Below are positions 6,584 to 14,171 of a stretch of DNA of 41,997 nucleotides, one piece after another. The notes below the pieces were generated by a model. The model was not told where the DNA came from, did not search any database, and saw nothing but the letters and a program-made list of their open reading frames with translations. The DNA comes from Halocatena halophila (GTDB lineage: Archaea > Halobacteriota > Halobacteria > Halobacteriales > Haloarculaceae): the NCBI GenBank assembly GCA_027563145.1, contig CP071310.1, positions 1 through 41,997 of the forward strand, read 5' to 3'. The stretch's first letter is position 1. Every line of letters starts with the position of its first letter. Made by a program: the position numbers and the translations under genes.

Positions 6584-7144
6584 ATGCACAAAGAGGGACA
6601 CCGCGGAATCGGACTAATAATCCTCGCAGCGATTTGCTACGCTCTTCTCCCCGAACGGCCGATTTTGGCGGCTTTACTTTCAGGATTCATGTTCATCCAG
6701 GAACTGCCGGACAAAGATCAGGGGATCTCATTCCTCGAACACCGTGGCGTCAGCCATTCATTCCTCTCTATTGTCTTCCTGGGCATTATCTGCGCTGGAG
6801 TTGGGTGGGCCGTTGGAACGTTCTTCTTCCCGCCGATCGCTAGCGGACTCGCCACTATGTCGTCTGCGGGGACGCCAGCCTCCTGGTGGGGTACTCGACT
6901 TGCAACATACGATGCACAGACAATGACGTTCATCGGCTTTGCTGTCGGCGCTGGCGGGATTGCATCTCACTTACTCGGGGATATCATCACACCGTGGGGA
7001 CTGAAACCGTTCCTTCCATTTTCAAAACGGTCGTACAGAATCGCGCGAATCCCTGCCGACAGCACATACGCGAATTACGGACTGCTCATTCTCGGTTTTT
7101 TAGCATTTGGTGCCTCTATCGCGGCTATTACCGGCTTTTTGTGA
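6584..7144 (+). CDS. YdjM/DUF457-family membrane-bound putative metal-dependent hydrolase, 186 residues
   Basis: Integral membrane protein of the YdjM family (in E. coli described as LexA-regulated, activity unproven). Seen: N-terminal HKEGHRGIGL, then the family hallmarks LEHRGVSHSFLS and ASHLLGDIITPWGLKPFLPF, whose His and Asp residues are the presumed metal ligands, and four to five hydrophobic helices, the last near the C-terminus. Full length for the family. The ATG at 6584 lies five bases after the preceding stop. Its gene ends against the convergent gene at 7145. In bacteria the family is tied to SOS response; on this plasmid its use is unknown. Confidence 0.85.
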   Translation: MHKEGHRGIGLIILAAICYALLPERPILAALLSGFMFIQELPDKDQGISFLEHRGVSHSFLSIVFLGIICAGVGWAVGTFFFPPIASGLATMSSAGTPASWWGTRLATYDAQTMTFIGFAVGAGGIASHLLGDIITPWGLKPFLPFSKRSYRIARIPADSTYANYGLLILGFLAFGASIAAITGFL

Positions 7145-7498
7145 CTACAGCCACCACTCGCTGTCGTCCTCGAGAACATCTTCATCGGCGTTCTTGATCT
7201 GATCCACGATGGAACTAGCGACCACGTCAGCAATCCGCTCGTCGACGGACAGCGTTGATCCGATAATTTTGCTCGTTGCAGCAGTCAAATCGATCGACGG
7301 CTGAGCCGTCGAGGGATCAGGCCAACTGCCGCCCCCAGCGCTCGATCCATCCCTTTGACCACTCTTCGACTGGCGCTGGCGAACGCTTCGAACCGCTTCA
7401 GCGATCGTCTGTTGATCGGAGTCGCCGCTTGAGCCCTCAGGGCGACGGCTTGGAGCTCCACTGCTTCCATCGGTTGTACCCCCGTACCGACCACCCAT
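7145..7498 (-). CDS. Gly/Ser-rich protein with helical C-terminus, 117 residues, unknown
   Basis: Not recognised. The first 30 residues are rich in Gly, Ser and Arg (MGGRYGGTTDGSSGAPSRRP), then SIAEAVRSVRQRQ-like helical sequence, a second flexible Gly/Pro stretch, and a C-terminal acidic helix ending DSEWWL. The two-part low-complexity plus helix plan suggests a protein-binding or structural accessory protein. The ATG at 7498 follows the stop of the gene at 7500 after one base, so the pair is coupled. The stop abuts the convergent YdjM-like gene with no gap. Confidence 0.6.
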   Translation of the reverse strand: MGGRYGGTTDGSSGAPSRRPEGSSGDSDQQTIAEAVRSVRQRQSKSGQRDGSSAGGGSWPDPSTAQPSIDLTAATSKIIGSTLSVDERIADVVASSIVDQIKNADEDVLEDDSEWWL

Positions 7499-7499
7499 C

Positions 7500-8303
7500 T
7501 CAGGCCACCTCCTTCGCATCTACAGCGTATCGATCGCCAGCCGACACGTCAAGCGCTTCTCGGACACCATCGCTCACATCGGCCCAGATTCCTCGCATTG
7601 TCTCATGGGTCTGAGCCTCCGGGGAGATGGGATCTCGCCACTGATTGAGACCAGTGGCAGCGCGAACGGTACGAGGCATGCGCTTGAGATAGTGCGCAGA
7701 CAGCAGGCCGATCAACATGACGGGCCTGGGTTGTCTCGCAGCGATCGTACGCACGTCCTCGACGAGCTCGTTGATTCGAATACCTGCGCCGCCAGTGAAA
7801 TACTGCGTCGCGAAGAACGCAGTCATCGAGTATTCGAACGGACAGCGATCCAACGTTTCAAATCCAATAGCCCATTCAGCGGCAGTACAACCCTTGATCA
7901 GTGGGATTACGCCAATATCGAGATCAAGAGTCTCAATCTTGCGTGTCATCCAAAACGTTCCTTCGAGATTTCGTTCGACGTTTGCGCGGCGATCGGCTGC
8001 GTTCTGGCGTTCGTACGTTGAGTAGTCAGTAGGAACGTGGAAATTGCCCTCAAACCGGCGAATAACCTCCAATTCGTCCTCCCAGGAGATTTGCGCGAGT
8101 TTCCGATCGGCCACGGTCGATGTCGTGATCACGTCAGTTCCTGCAGGAAACCATGAAGCGGCTGTTTCTCCGCGTTTTAGCAGCTGTCTCGCGGTCGTGA
8201 TCTTCACCAGCGCATGGTCTGGGATGACGGCATTGACGAAGGCACGATGCGATGGTTGTGGTTCTATCAACGGTATCGCTCCGTTTGGCCAATTCTCATC
8301 CAT
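7500..8303 (-). CDS. Putative TIM-barrel protein, weak likeness to TGT/DpdA, 267 residues
   Basis: Function not established. The protein starts MDENWPNGAIPLIEPQPSHR. The core DIGVIPLIKGCTAAEWAIGF followed by MTAFFATQYFTGGAGIRINE and PRPVMLIGLLSAHYL has the alternating strand-helix look of a TIM barrel and recalls the VPVVQG...E segment and the glycine-rich strand of tRNA-guanine transglycosylases and the DNA-modifying DpdA group. The catalytic Asp pair of TGT was not assigned with confidence. The ATG at 8303 is chosen because ATATATGG (8345-8352, minus strand) makes a TATA box ahead of it; an in-frame ATG at 8348 is the alternative. Coupled to the 117-residue gene downstream. Confidence 0.4.
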   Translation of the reverse strand: MDENWPNGAIPLIEPQPSHRAFVNAVIPDHALVKITTARQLLKRGETAASWFPAGTDVITTSTVADRKLAQISWEDELEVIRRFEGNFHVPTDYSTYERQNAADRRANVERNLEGTFWMTRKIETLDLDIGVIPLIKGCTAAEWAIGFETLDRCPFEYSMTAFFATQYFTGGAGIRINELVEDVRTIAARQPRPVMLIGLLSAHYLKRMPRTVRAATGLNQWRDPISPEAQTHETMRGIWADVSDGVREALDVSAGDRYAVDAKEVA

Positions 8304-8379
8304 AATTTCTTTAGACTTCGCTCCCACTAAGGGACTACTTCTGACCATATATCCAATACAGCGCTGCGCCGTGGCGAAT

Positions 8380-8420
8380 GCCCTCCCCTGCGGGGAGGGC
8401 AGCCCGTCCTTCGGACGGGC
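8380..8420. repeat. Tandem strong hairpins
   Basis: Two perfect adjacent hairpins: GCCCTCCCC/GGGGAGGGC (8380-8388, 8392-8400, three-base loop) and GCCCGTCC/GGACGGGC (8402-8409, 8413-8420), the second containing a C-TTCG-G tetraloop. They lie upstream of the leftward gene starting at 8303 and at the left edge of the gene-less region. Either a terminator for something entering from the right or part of a structured origin or RNA. Confidence 0.7.
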
Positions 8421-9821
8421 ACCGCACGCAGTGGGGGGTGCAGCCTGCATACGCTTTGCCTGGGGTGCCCACAGTCGTCGCAACTAGTCAATCAGAGAGG
8501 TGCACTGGACTTGGGTGCCTACACGCAAAATCACCAGACGGCAGGCGGATTGCGCTTACTGTGGGTGTCCAACGGAACAGTCCAGTATCAGCATTGCACC
8601 CCGCAGGGGTGCCATCGTCACTGTGGTCGAGGAGAAGTGGTGCATGACAGCTGGGTGCCCCACGGGCATACCAGCCAGAAACCACCATACAGTAGCGGGG
8701 TGGGACAGTCAGAGTGTAGTGTCTGGGCCTGTGAAGTAGGCCCTTTGCTTCCACTGGACAGATGGATGAAAACACAGGACAGTCGGGGTTTGGAACCTGA
8801 GCCTGACAGTCCCACGGTTGTCGTACCTGGACAGTCACGGGCCGTAGGCCCACCACCCAGCGGAGCTGGGTGGATCGGTTAGATGGAACCAGACACCATC
8901 ACTTGCCGGACGCACCCCCCTCCCTTGGCTCCCATGTTTGCACGGGAGTGCAGCTGGCCGGCACCCCACAGTTCGCCTGTCTCTGCTCTTCACGGAGATC
9001 GTCGCTCAATTCGGCACCCACACGGAGTGTAATCAGTTGGAACTCGGGCGTTGTCGCACGTGGGACACCCACGGTGTCATGCGGTTTTCTCAGGAAAAGT
9101 GGTGTGTAGACTCCGGCACCCGGGCCTGCATGCGCTGGATCTGGCACCCAGACGGCTGTCGTACTGTGTTGGCACCCAGGCTCTGCATATGCCCGTCGGA
9201 CTGTCGGTATTCGTCGTGAAAGACGGTTTCAGGCACTACGTCGCTAGTTTTGACTGTCCAACGGGACACCACCACTTCATATGTTTCATGTGTTCAGTGG
9301 CTTTTAGTGCGGACACCCCCTCCATTTTTCAAGTGTTCTCGGCAGATACAGCGCTTCATACGCCTAAATTTCACCCTTTCAAATTTCGTCACTACCTGGG
9401 ACTGTCGGGCAGTCGCTGCTCGGCCTGACTGTCAGCCAGCTGGCTGCTCGCTGGTTTGCATCTCTCTAAGTCACCGGGCGGGTGTTTTTCGCCTTCTTCC
9501 CATCGGGAGAGCTGAGTATAATTATATCGTCTTATAATATTCTTGGTCTTCTAAATCAATCTAAGTGCTCACTCCACACCCACATCAGCTATGTGATAGC
9601 TTGGGGTGCCACATCGCGGCTGCAACTCCTGGCTTTCACACCTGCATACGCTCGGCCTGGGTGCCGTCGTTCTACACTCTCAAAAATCAGACTACTTCCT
9701 GACCCTCACCCCAAGTTCCATAGCACTACGTGGTGGGGATGTCTCATGGCATTGGTTTCGCTGTGCGCTGGAGGCCTTTTATGGCGTTATAGTTAACCCC
9801 CTAGAAACCTGATAACACTAC
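8421..9821. other. Gene-less 1.4-kb region with opposed repeat arrays; candidate origin or transfer site
   Basis: No convincing gene was found on either strand. Instead the word GGGTGCC or GGGTGTCC occurs at 8463, 8513, 8563, 8607 and 8653 on the plus strand, about every 44-50 bp, and its reverse complement at 8960, 9013, 9063, 9115, 9143, 9171, 9264 and 9311, so the two arrays face each other. The odd palindrome GACWGTC recurs at 8704, 8778, 8804, 8830, 9198, 9251, 9400 and 9426. Between the arrays lie hairpins 8725-8743, 8839-8851 and 8853-8873. An AT-rich stretch is at about 9510-9565. Spaced repeats plus an AT-rich block fit an origin of replication or of conjugative transfer; this is inference. 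Confidence 0.5.
8839..8873. repeat. Two adjacent hairpins at the centre of the opposed arrays
   Basis: GGGCC/GGCCC (8839-8843, 8847-8851, loop GTA) is followed at once by CCACCCAGC/GCTGGGTGG (8853-8861, 8865-8873, loop GGA), a perfect nine-pair stem. They lie where the orientation of the GGGTGYCC words changes, so they may mark the centre of the element. Confidence 0.7.
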
Positions 9822-10385
9822 ATGATTGAACATCAAGATTCTGAGAGTAAAGAGCAGTTCATCCCCGATTTCGATGAGATGGATGAGCACCTTGACCGCC
9901 GGCGCAAAGACATCCTGGCGGTACTTCGAGCTGTTGATAATTCAGATGAAAGCCGTACTATCAACACGTCGGATCTCCGGAGAACTGCGGGTGTGCCGGC
10001 CGGCTCCATGACCAACCATATGCAGAAACTGGAACGGTGGAAGCTGATTGAGTGTGTGGGACGTGCCTACGTTGGCGGAGGATCAAAGGCCAAAGTCTGG
10101 CAGCTCACAGACCGCGGACGGGAGTTCTGTGCGTCGCATCTCGATGAGTTACGGACCTTTCCCGCGCCAGAAGAGGTCACCGCCCTCCAAAACCGGCTCG
10201 TAGAACTGGAAGGAGAGGTTTCGGAGGTTGACGAGGAGATGAGTCGCTTGGATTCACTGGAAAATGAGGTCGATCAGCTGCGGGATGTCGTCATGCAGAT
10301 CGCTGTGAACACCGGTACTCTCTCCAAAGAAGAAGCGCGGGACGCAATGGGATTCACGCGGTATCGTCGAGTGTTCGGTGACTAA
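9822..10385 (+). CDS. Winged-helix regulator with C-terminal coiled coil, 187 residues
   Basis: Probable transcription regulator of the conjugation block. Residues about 22-105 form a winged helix: RRRKDILAVLRAVDN, NTSDLRRTAGVPAGSMTNHM, QKLERWKLIECVGRAYV and a wing before WQLTDRGREF. Residues about 115-165 have heptads of Leu, Val and Glu (LQNRLVELEGEVSEVDEEMS) expected of a dimerising coiled coil; a short tail ends FTRYRRVFGD. Its stop codon overlaps that of the coupling-protein gene, which runs the opposite way. A TATA-like GTTATAG lies about 35 bases before the ATG. MarR- or PadR-like control of transfer genes is inferred from position. Confidence 0.8.
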   Translation: MIEHQDSESKEQFIPDFDEMDEHLDRRRKDILAVLRAVDNSDESRTINTSDLRRTAGVPAGSMTNHMQKLERWKLIECVGRAYVGGGSKAKVWQLTDRGREFCASHLDELRTFPAPEEVTALQNRLVELEGEVSEVDEEMSRLDSLENEVDQLRDVVMQIAVNTGTLSKEEARDAMGFTRYRRVFGD

Positions 10386-13123
10386 TCCTCGGCGTACAGC
10401 TGCTGGACACCACCTCGAAGATCGTCCTTTTCTGGATCGGAGGTGGCTGGATCCGTATCGACGATATCAGGGAGCGGAACGTTCGAGGCTCCGTCGCGGT
10501 ACAGCGTTAATTCCTCGGGAGCAAGCAGCTCTTTCTTTCCATCGTCGTCTCTCGGAGCCACTGGAACAACGATGATATCCCATTCAGCATCCTCCGGATC
10601 CCCGATCTCGAACTCCGGAATCACGGGCGGTTTGATGTTCCGCTCGCCATCCGATGGGTACTTGCTTGCGTCGGTGTAGATCTCCTCTGGCCTGTCGAAA
10701 CGCGCGTACTCAACGCCGTCTGTGTCACGGAGAATGTACTGCCCACTCGCTTCGTCGTGCACCCACACGTTATCACTCTTGCCTGGGCGTGTCATTTTTT
10801 CTCCAGCGATCGTCAGAGAGCCTGTTCCTGTATAGAACCGCCGTTCACCGTCTACTGAATGGCCGCTCCGACAGCAAAGTGGTTCCCGTCCAACGGTGTT
10901 GTACACACGCTCGGCAGCCGTGGCGCGAGCGATAAACAGACACCGATGACCCTCGGCATGGGCCTGAACGAGATTGATGATCGTCTGCGAGGGTTGCTCT
11001 CTTGCTGTTGAGCACTCCGCCTCGATGTATGCGTCCTTCGCACCCGCCAGCCGGGACAGTAACGGCTGTTCTTCCCGGTACTCAGCGACCCGTGCCGCTA
11101 TCTCATCGGGATCGCTCACGCCACCGAGATCGAGCGCGTCATCGACTGCCGCAAGCCCATCCGGCATGGCATCGCCTGTTTGCTCTGGGACGGTCATCCT
11201 AAAGCCCAGTTGTGTAAGCGGCGTATAGGCGTCAGCCAACAGCTCGCCGTGGCCAGCGCCACCGTCGTTTTGCGTCTCCCCGATATTCATGAAGCCAGTA
11301 TCTAGCGCTTTTACCTCGCGTTCATCGTCGCTATTTGTTCGATCACCCAGATAGTCATCTGGGATCTTTTGCAAAACCGACCGCCACGCTTTGCCCGTAT
11401 CTGTGATCGACTCGCCGCCGGGCAGGTACGTCTGCAGGCGATCGAGGACCGTCTCGACAGCAACAAAGCCCCCTGGATCGCCGTTTCGGATCGACTCGTC
11501 GTAAATGGCTTTCAGCGCCTGATTCCGGCTGTGGTCTTCACTCATATCGAGGGAGGCTGGCTCATCAAGTGCCTCTGTGAGCTCGCCGAAGTGGAGGCTT
11601 TGTTGTATTTCAGCATCGGTCAGTGGCTCAGCCCCGTAGCGGTTCAAGCTCTCACGGATCACCTCATCAACATCTCCATCCGAGCGCAGAGGCGGGTACG
11701 GAGCAAACGTCTTCAACTTCAGTGGCTCAGAATATCCGCCACTAGGGATTGGTAGCTTCGTCCAGATGTGATAATTTTCAGTGTTCAGCAGGTCCTCAGT
11801 ACCGTACCCACGGAATCGATCCATCAGTGGGCGGGCATCGTCGTCTTCCAAGACCCGGAAAGCCAGCAGGTTGTTGCAGTTATTCAGTACCGACTTCAAA
11901 ACGCCTGATTCTTTGAGCTGGTGGGGGTGCTGACATGCCAATGTCATCCCGAATTTCATGGACCGAGCCCGGGCTAGGATGTCGTCTAGCTGCAGATTGT
12001 CGCTTAACACCGTGTCCGCCTCATCCATGTATCCAAAGAACGGCTCGCGCTCGCCTTCGAAGGAATTCGTCTGGATCGCTGTCCACGTTGGGCGGAATGT
12101 CCCCAGTGTTACCATCTGCTTTGCGTCGTCGCTTGCTACTGGCGTTCGGACGATGACGATTTTGTTCTCACGCGGGAGAGAAGGGAAACTGATGGATGAT
12201 TCTCGGGCGGCGATGATCTTTCGCATCACCCCGTTTTCCACCCAAGACTTCACTCGTGTCATCACTGGGCGGAGCTCGTCATCGTTCATCTCAGCGATTT
12301 GACGGAGAAATTCCTGCAGAAACGGATCATCAATCTCCTTAGCAAATGCCTCGCGACGCTCCTCCTTCAGCAAGATAAAATAGAAATCGATGATTGAGTA
12401 TTTCTCAGCTGGATCGTCGACAGCGTGGTTATGGTGCATCATTGCACGGCTCATCGTCTCGACAATCGCGTTCATTCGGGGACCCCAGTAGTCATCGTTA
12501 TCGAAAATCGACTTGATCACCTGGAGTCGGTCCTCAATCACACTGGCGAGCTCAGTTTCGTTCTCGCATTCAGGCACATCAAGGAAATTGATCTGAACAC
12601 TCCGCTCGAACGTGGCGTCACCCGGCTCAATCCAAACCACATCCTCCAAGCGATGCTCTGGCAACCGTTTGAGCAACTCGCGAGAATCCTCTGCCTTGGG
12701 ATCAAAGTAGATGAATCCCCACCCCGCGTACGCTAACTGCAGCATTTGCGTGAGCATCTGATTCGTTTTGCCCGTTCCGGTCGTTCCGACGATGAGTTGG
12801 TGCTGAAATAGGTCTTCGAACGGAATCCCAGTTGCCGTAAATCCCTGTCGAGCTGTGATATCATACCCAACCCAAATGGAACTCGTCGGATCGTCGTAGC
12901 CGTCTTCAATAATCCGTCGGATTCGGGGGCTGGCATAGCGGTCGACATCGCGCTCAGGGTCATCACTAGGCGCTTCGACCCCAATCTCCACCCCCTGCTC
13001 CCGGACTATATCCATTGCTTCTATCTCGTATGTATCACCGGCGATCGACGTCTCAGCTTCCTCCGGGGATTGTGTAGAGCACGCTGTGTCCTCCTTGTCG
13101 CTACGAAACCGATCAAACACCAT
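10382..13123 (-). CDS. VirD4/TraG/HerA-like conjugation coupling ATPase, 913 residues
   Basis: Membrane-linked or cytoplasmic ATPase expected to feed DNA into the transfer channel. Seen: Walker A GTTGTGKT at residues 113-120 in the context HQLIVGTTGTGKTNQ, Walker B FGYMDEADTVL at about 363-373, and the ARSMKFGMTLACQHPHQLKE segment typical of HerA/VirD4 proteins, in which a sensor glutamine follows. The first 110 residues carry no membrane helix; the long C-terminal part (about 500-913) is acidic and without a known fold by eye. The start overlaps the preceding gene by 11 bases; that gene appears to supply a separate N-terminal domain. Family firm, exact subgroup (VirD4 or HerA-like) open. Confidence 0.88.
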   Translation of the reverse strand: MVFDRFRSDKEDTACSTQSPEEAETSIAGDTYEIEAMDIVREQGVEIGVEAPSDDPERDVDRYASPRIRRIIEDGYDDPTSSIWVGYDITARQGFTATGIPFEDLFQHQLIVGTTGTGKTNQMLTQMLQLAYAGWGFIYFDPKAEDSRELLKRLPEHRLEDVVWIEPGDATFERSVQINFLDVPECENETELASVIEDRLQVIKSIFDNDDYWGPRMNAIVETMSRAMMHHNHAVDDPAEKYSIIDFYFILLKEERREAFAKEIDDPFLQEFLRQIAEMNDDELRPVMTRVKSWVENGVMRKIIAARESSISFPSLPRENKIVIVRTPVASDDAKQMVTLGTFRPTWTAIQTNSFEGEREPFFGYMDEADTVLSDNLQLDDILARARSMKFGMTLACQHPHQLKESGVLKSVLNNCNNLLAFRVLEDDDARPLMDRFRGYGTEDLLNTENYHIWTKLPIPSGGYSEPLKLKTFAPYPPLRSDGDVDEVIRESLNRYGAEPLTDAEIQQSLHFGELTEALDEPASLDMSEDHSRNQALKAIYDESIRNGDPGGFVAVETVLDRLQTYLPGGESITDTGKAWRSVLQKIPDDYLGDRTNSDDEREVKALDTGFMNIGETQNDGGAGHGELLADAYTPLTQLGFRMTVPEQTGDAMPDGLAAVDDALDLGGVSDPDEIAARVAEYREEQPLLSRLAGAKDAYIEAECSTAREQPSQTIINLVQAHAEGHRCLFIARATAAERVYNTVGREPLCCRSGHSVDGERRFYTGTGSLTIAGEKMTRPGKSDNVWVHDEASGQYILRDTDGVEYARFDRPEEIYTDASKYPSDGERNIKPPVIPEFEIGDPEDAEWDIIVVPVAPRDDDGKKELLAPEELTLYRDGASNVPLPDIVDTDPATSDPEKDDLRGGVQQLYAED

Positions 13124-14171
13124 CGTTGTCCACCTCCGGTTGGCTGACAGCAGCTGGAATCTGAGTCCCTCGCTGCGTGTTTTTCCAGCCTATATTAGGA
13201 GTGGTGATCTCTCCACTCGGCAAATGAGCCACTGCAGCCAATTCGTCGATCGTCAACACCACATCTGAATCCATCAACTCCCGTTGATGACACGCGTCAA
13301 CCACCGGCGCAACGCTCGACTCTGCCACTGGAGATACCGTGAATTGCTGCTCTGAGACTGCTGACCGATACTGACGTGCGAACATCTCACCAGTGGCCTG
13401 GCATCGCTCAACGGCTTCCCGCTCATCGGGAGCAATGGCGACTACACGTAGAGACGTATCATAGGCGCGTTTGCCATCCTGATCTTCTAGACACTTTGCC
13501 TGCTCACGGTCTTTTTTACTCGGATCGACGGGCTGAGGGTTTAACCACCCTTTCACCCGTCCTTCCCGTAGATAGTCTGCCATCGCCGTTACGCTCGTCC
13601 CGCTGCGGAAGAGGCCACCATCACCTGCGTCATTGGTCCATGAAGGAGAAACAGGTCGGGCTACAATCTGGATGATGACGTGTGTATCAGGCGTTGATAG
13701 CATCTCACTGGTGATATCACCGTAAGGATCGTACTCAAACCCGTCTCGGATCGGGTAGAAATGATGCTTCTCGAAGTCCAGTTCCGCTGCGGCCACGTGA
13801 TTCCCTGGCTCGATCGGGGGGAAGCCCAGACCTTCAACCGCATGAACTTCTGCATTCTCAAAACAGGCTTCTACCCGTTTGATATACGATCGTGCGGTGG
13901 AATCGTCGACTGCCCACAAATAGAACTTGATTGTTCCATCGGTGAACCATAGCTCAAAGGCGCGGCGATCACTGATATTCTTCGACCGGAATGCCGAGGT
14001 CTGAGCATCGTGCAGCGTTCGCCAAAAACGCCTGGCTGCTGCCAGTCCGGTGCTCTCTTTGAATGGAGTGATCTGGAGCAGTTGGCCAGGGGCATCGTAT
14101 GCCTGCTGTGTGTGGGGAGTGTCGAACTGGACCGTTGATTGTTCTCTCTCCGAACGACTGAACAGCCCCAT
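13113..14171 (-). CDS. Conjugation accessory protein, likely separate N-terminal partner of the coupling ATPase, 352 residues
   Basis: The protein starts MGLFSRSEREQSTVQFDTPH and has an alpha/beta character: FELWFTDGTIKFYLWAVDDS, SYIKRVEACFENAEVHAVEG, HVIIQIVARPVSPSW. In archaea and several bacteria, coupling ATPases carry an N-terminal domain of this appearance (two ferredoxin-like halves as in VirB4), sometimes in a separate gene. It overlaps the VirB4-like gene upstream by one base (ATG at 14171) and the ATPase downstream by 11 bases. This order VirB4, partner, coupling ATPase suggests it joins the two motors. No Walker motif or membrane helix is present. Confidence 0.65.
   Translation of the reverse strand: MGLFSRSEREQSTVQFDTPHTQQAYDAPGQLLQITPFKESTGLAAARRFWRTLHDAQTSAFRSKNISDRRAFELWFTDGTIKFYLWAVDDSTARSYIKRVEACFENAEVHAVEGLGFPPIEPGNHVAAAELDFEKHHFYPIRDGFEYDPYGDITSEMLSTPDTHVIIQIVARPVSPSWTNDAGDGGLFRSGTSVTAMADYLREGRVKGWLNPQPVDPSKKDREQAKCLEDQDGKRAYDTSLRVVAIAPDEREAVERCQATGEMFARQYRSAVSEQQFTVSPVAESSVAPVVDACHQRELMDSDVVLTIDELAAVAHLPSGEITTPNIGWKNTQRGTQIPAAVSQPEVDNDGV

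Noticed and set aside
8488..9428. Several frames of 80-125 codons in the 8.4-9.5 kb region
   Set aside because: Cys/Trp/Pro-rich low-quality translations on both strands without coupled starts; the repeats explain the sequence better.
8421..9500. CRISPR array
   Set aside because: The repeated word is only 7-8 bases, spacing is uneven and orientation flips in the middle; no cas gene on the replicon.
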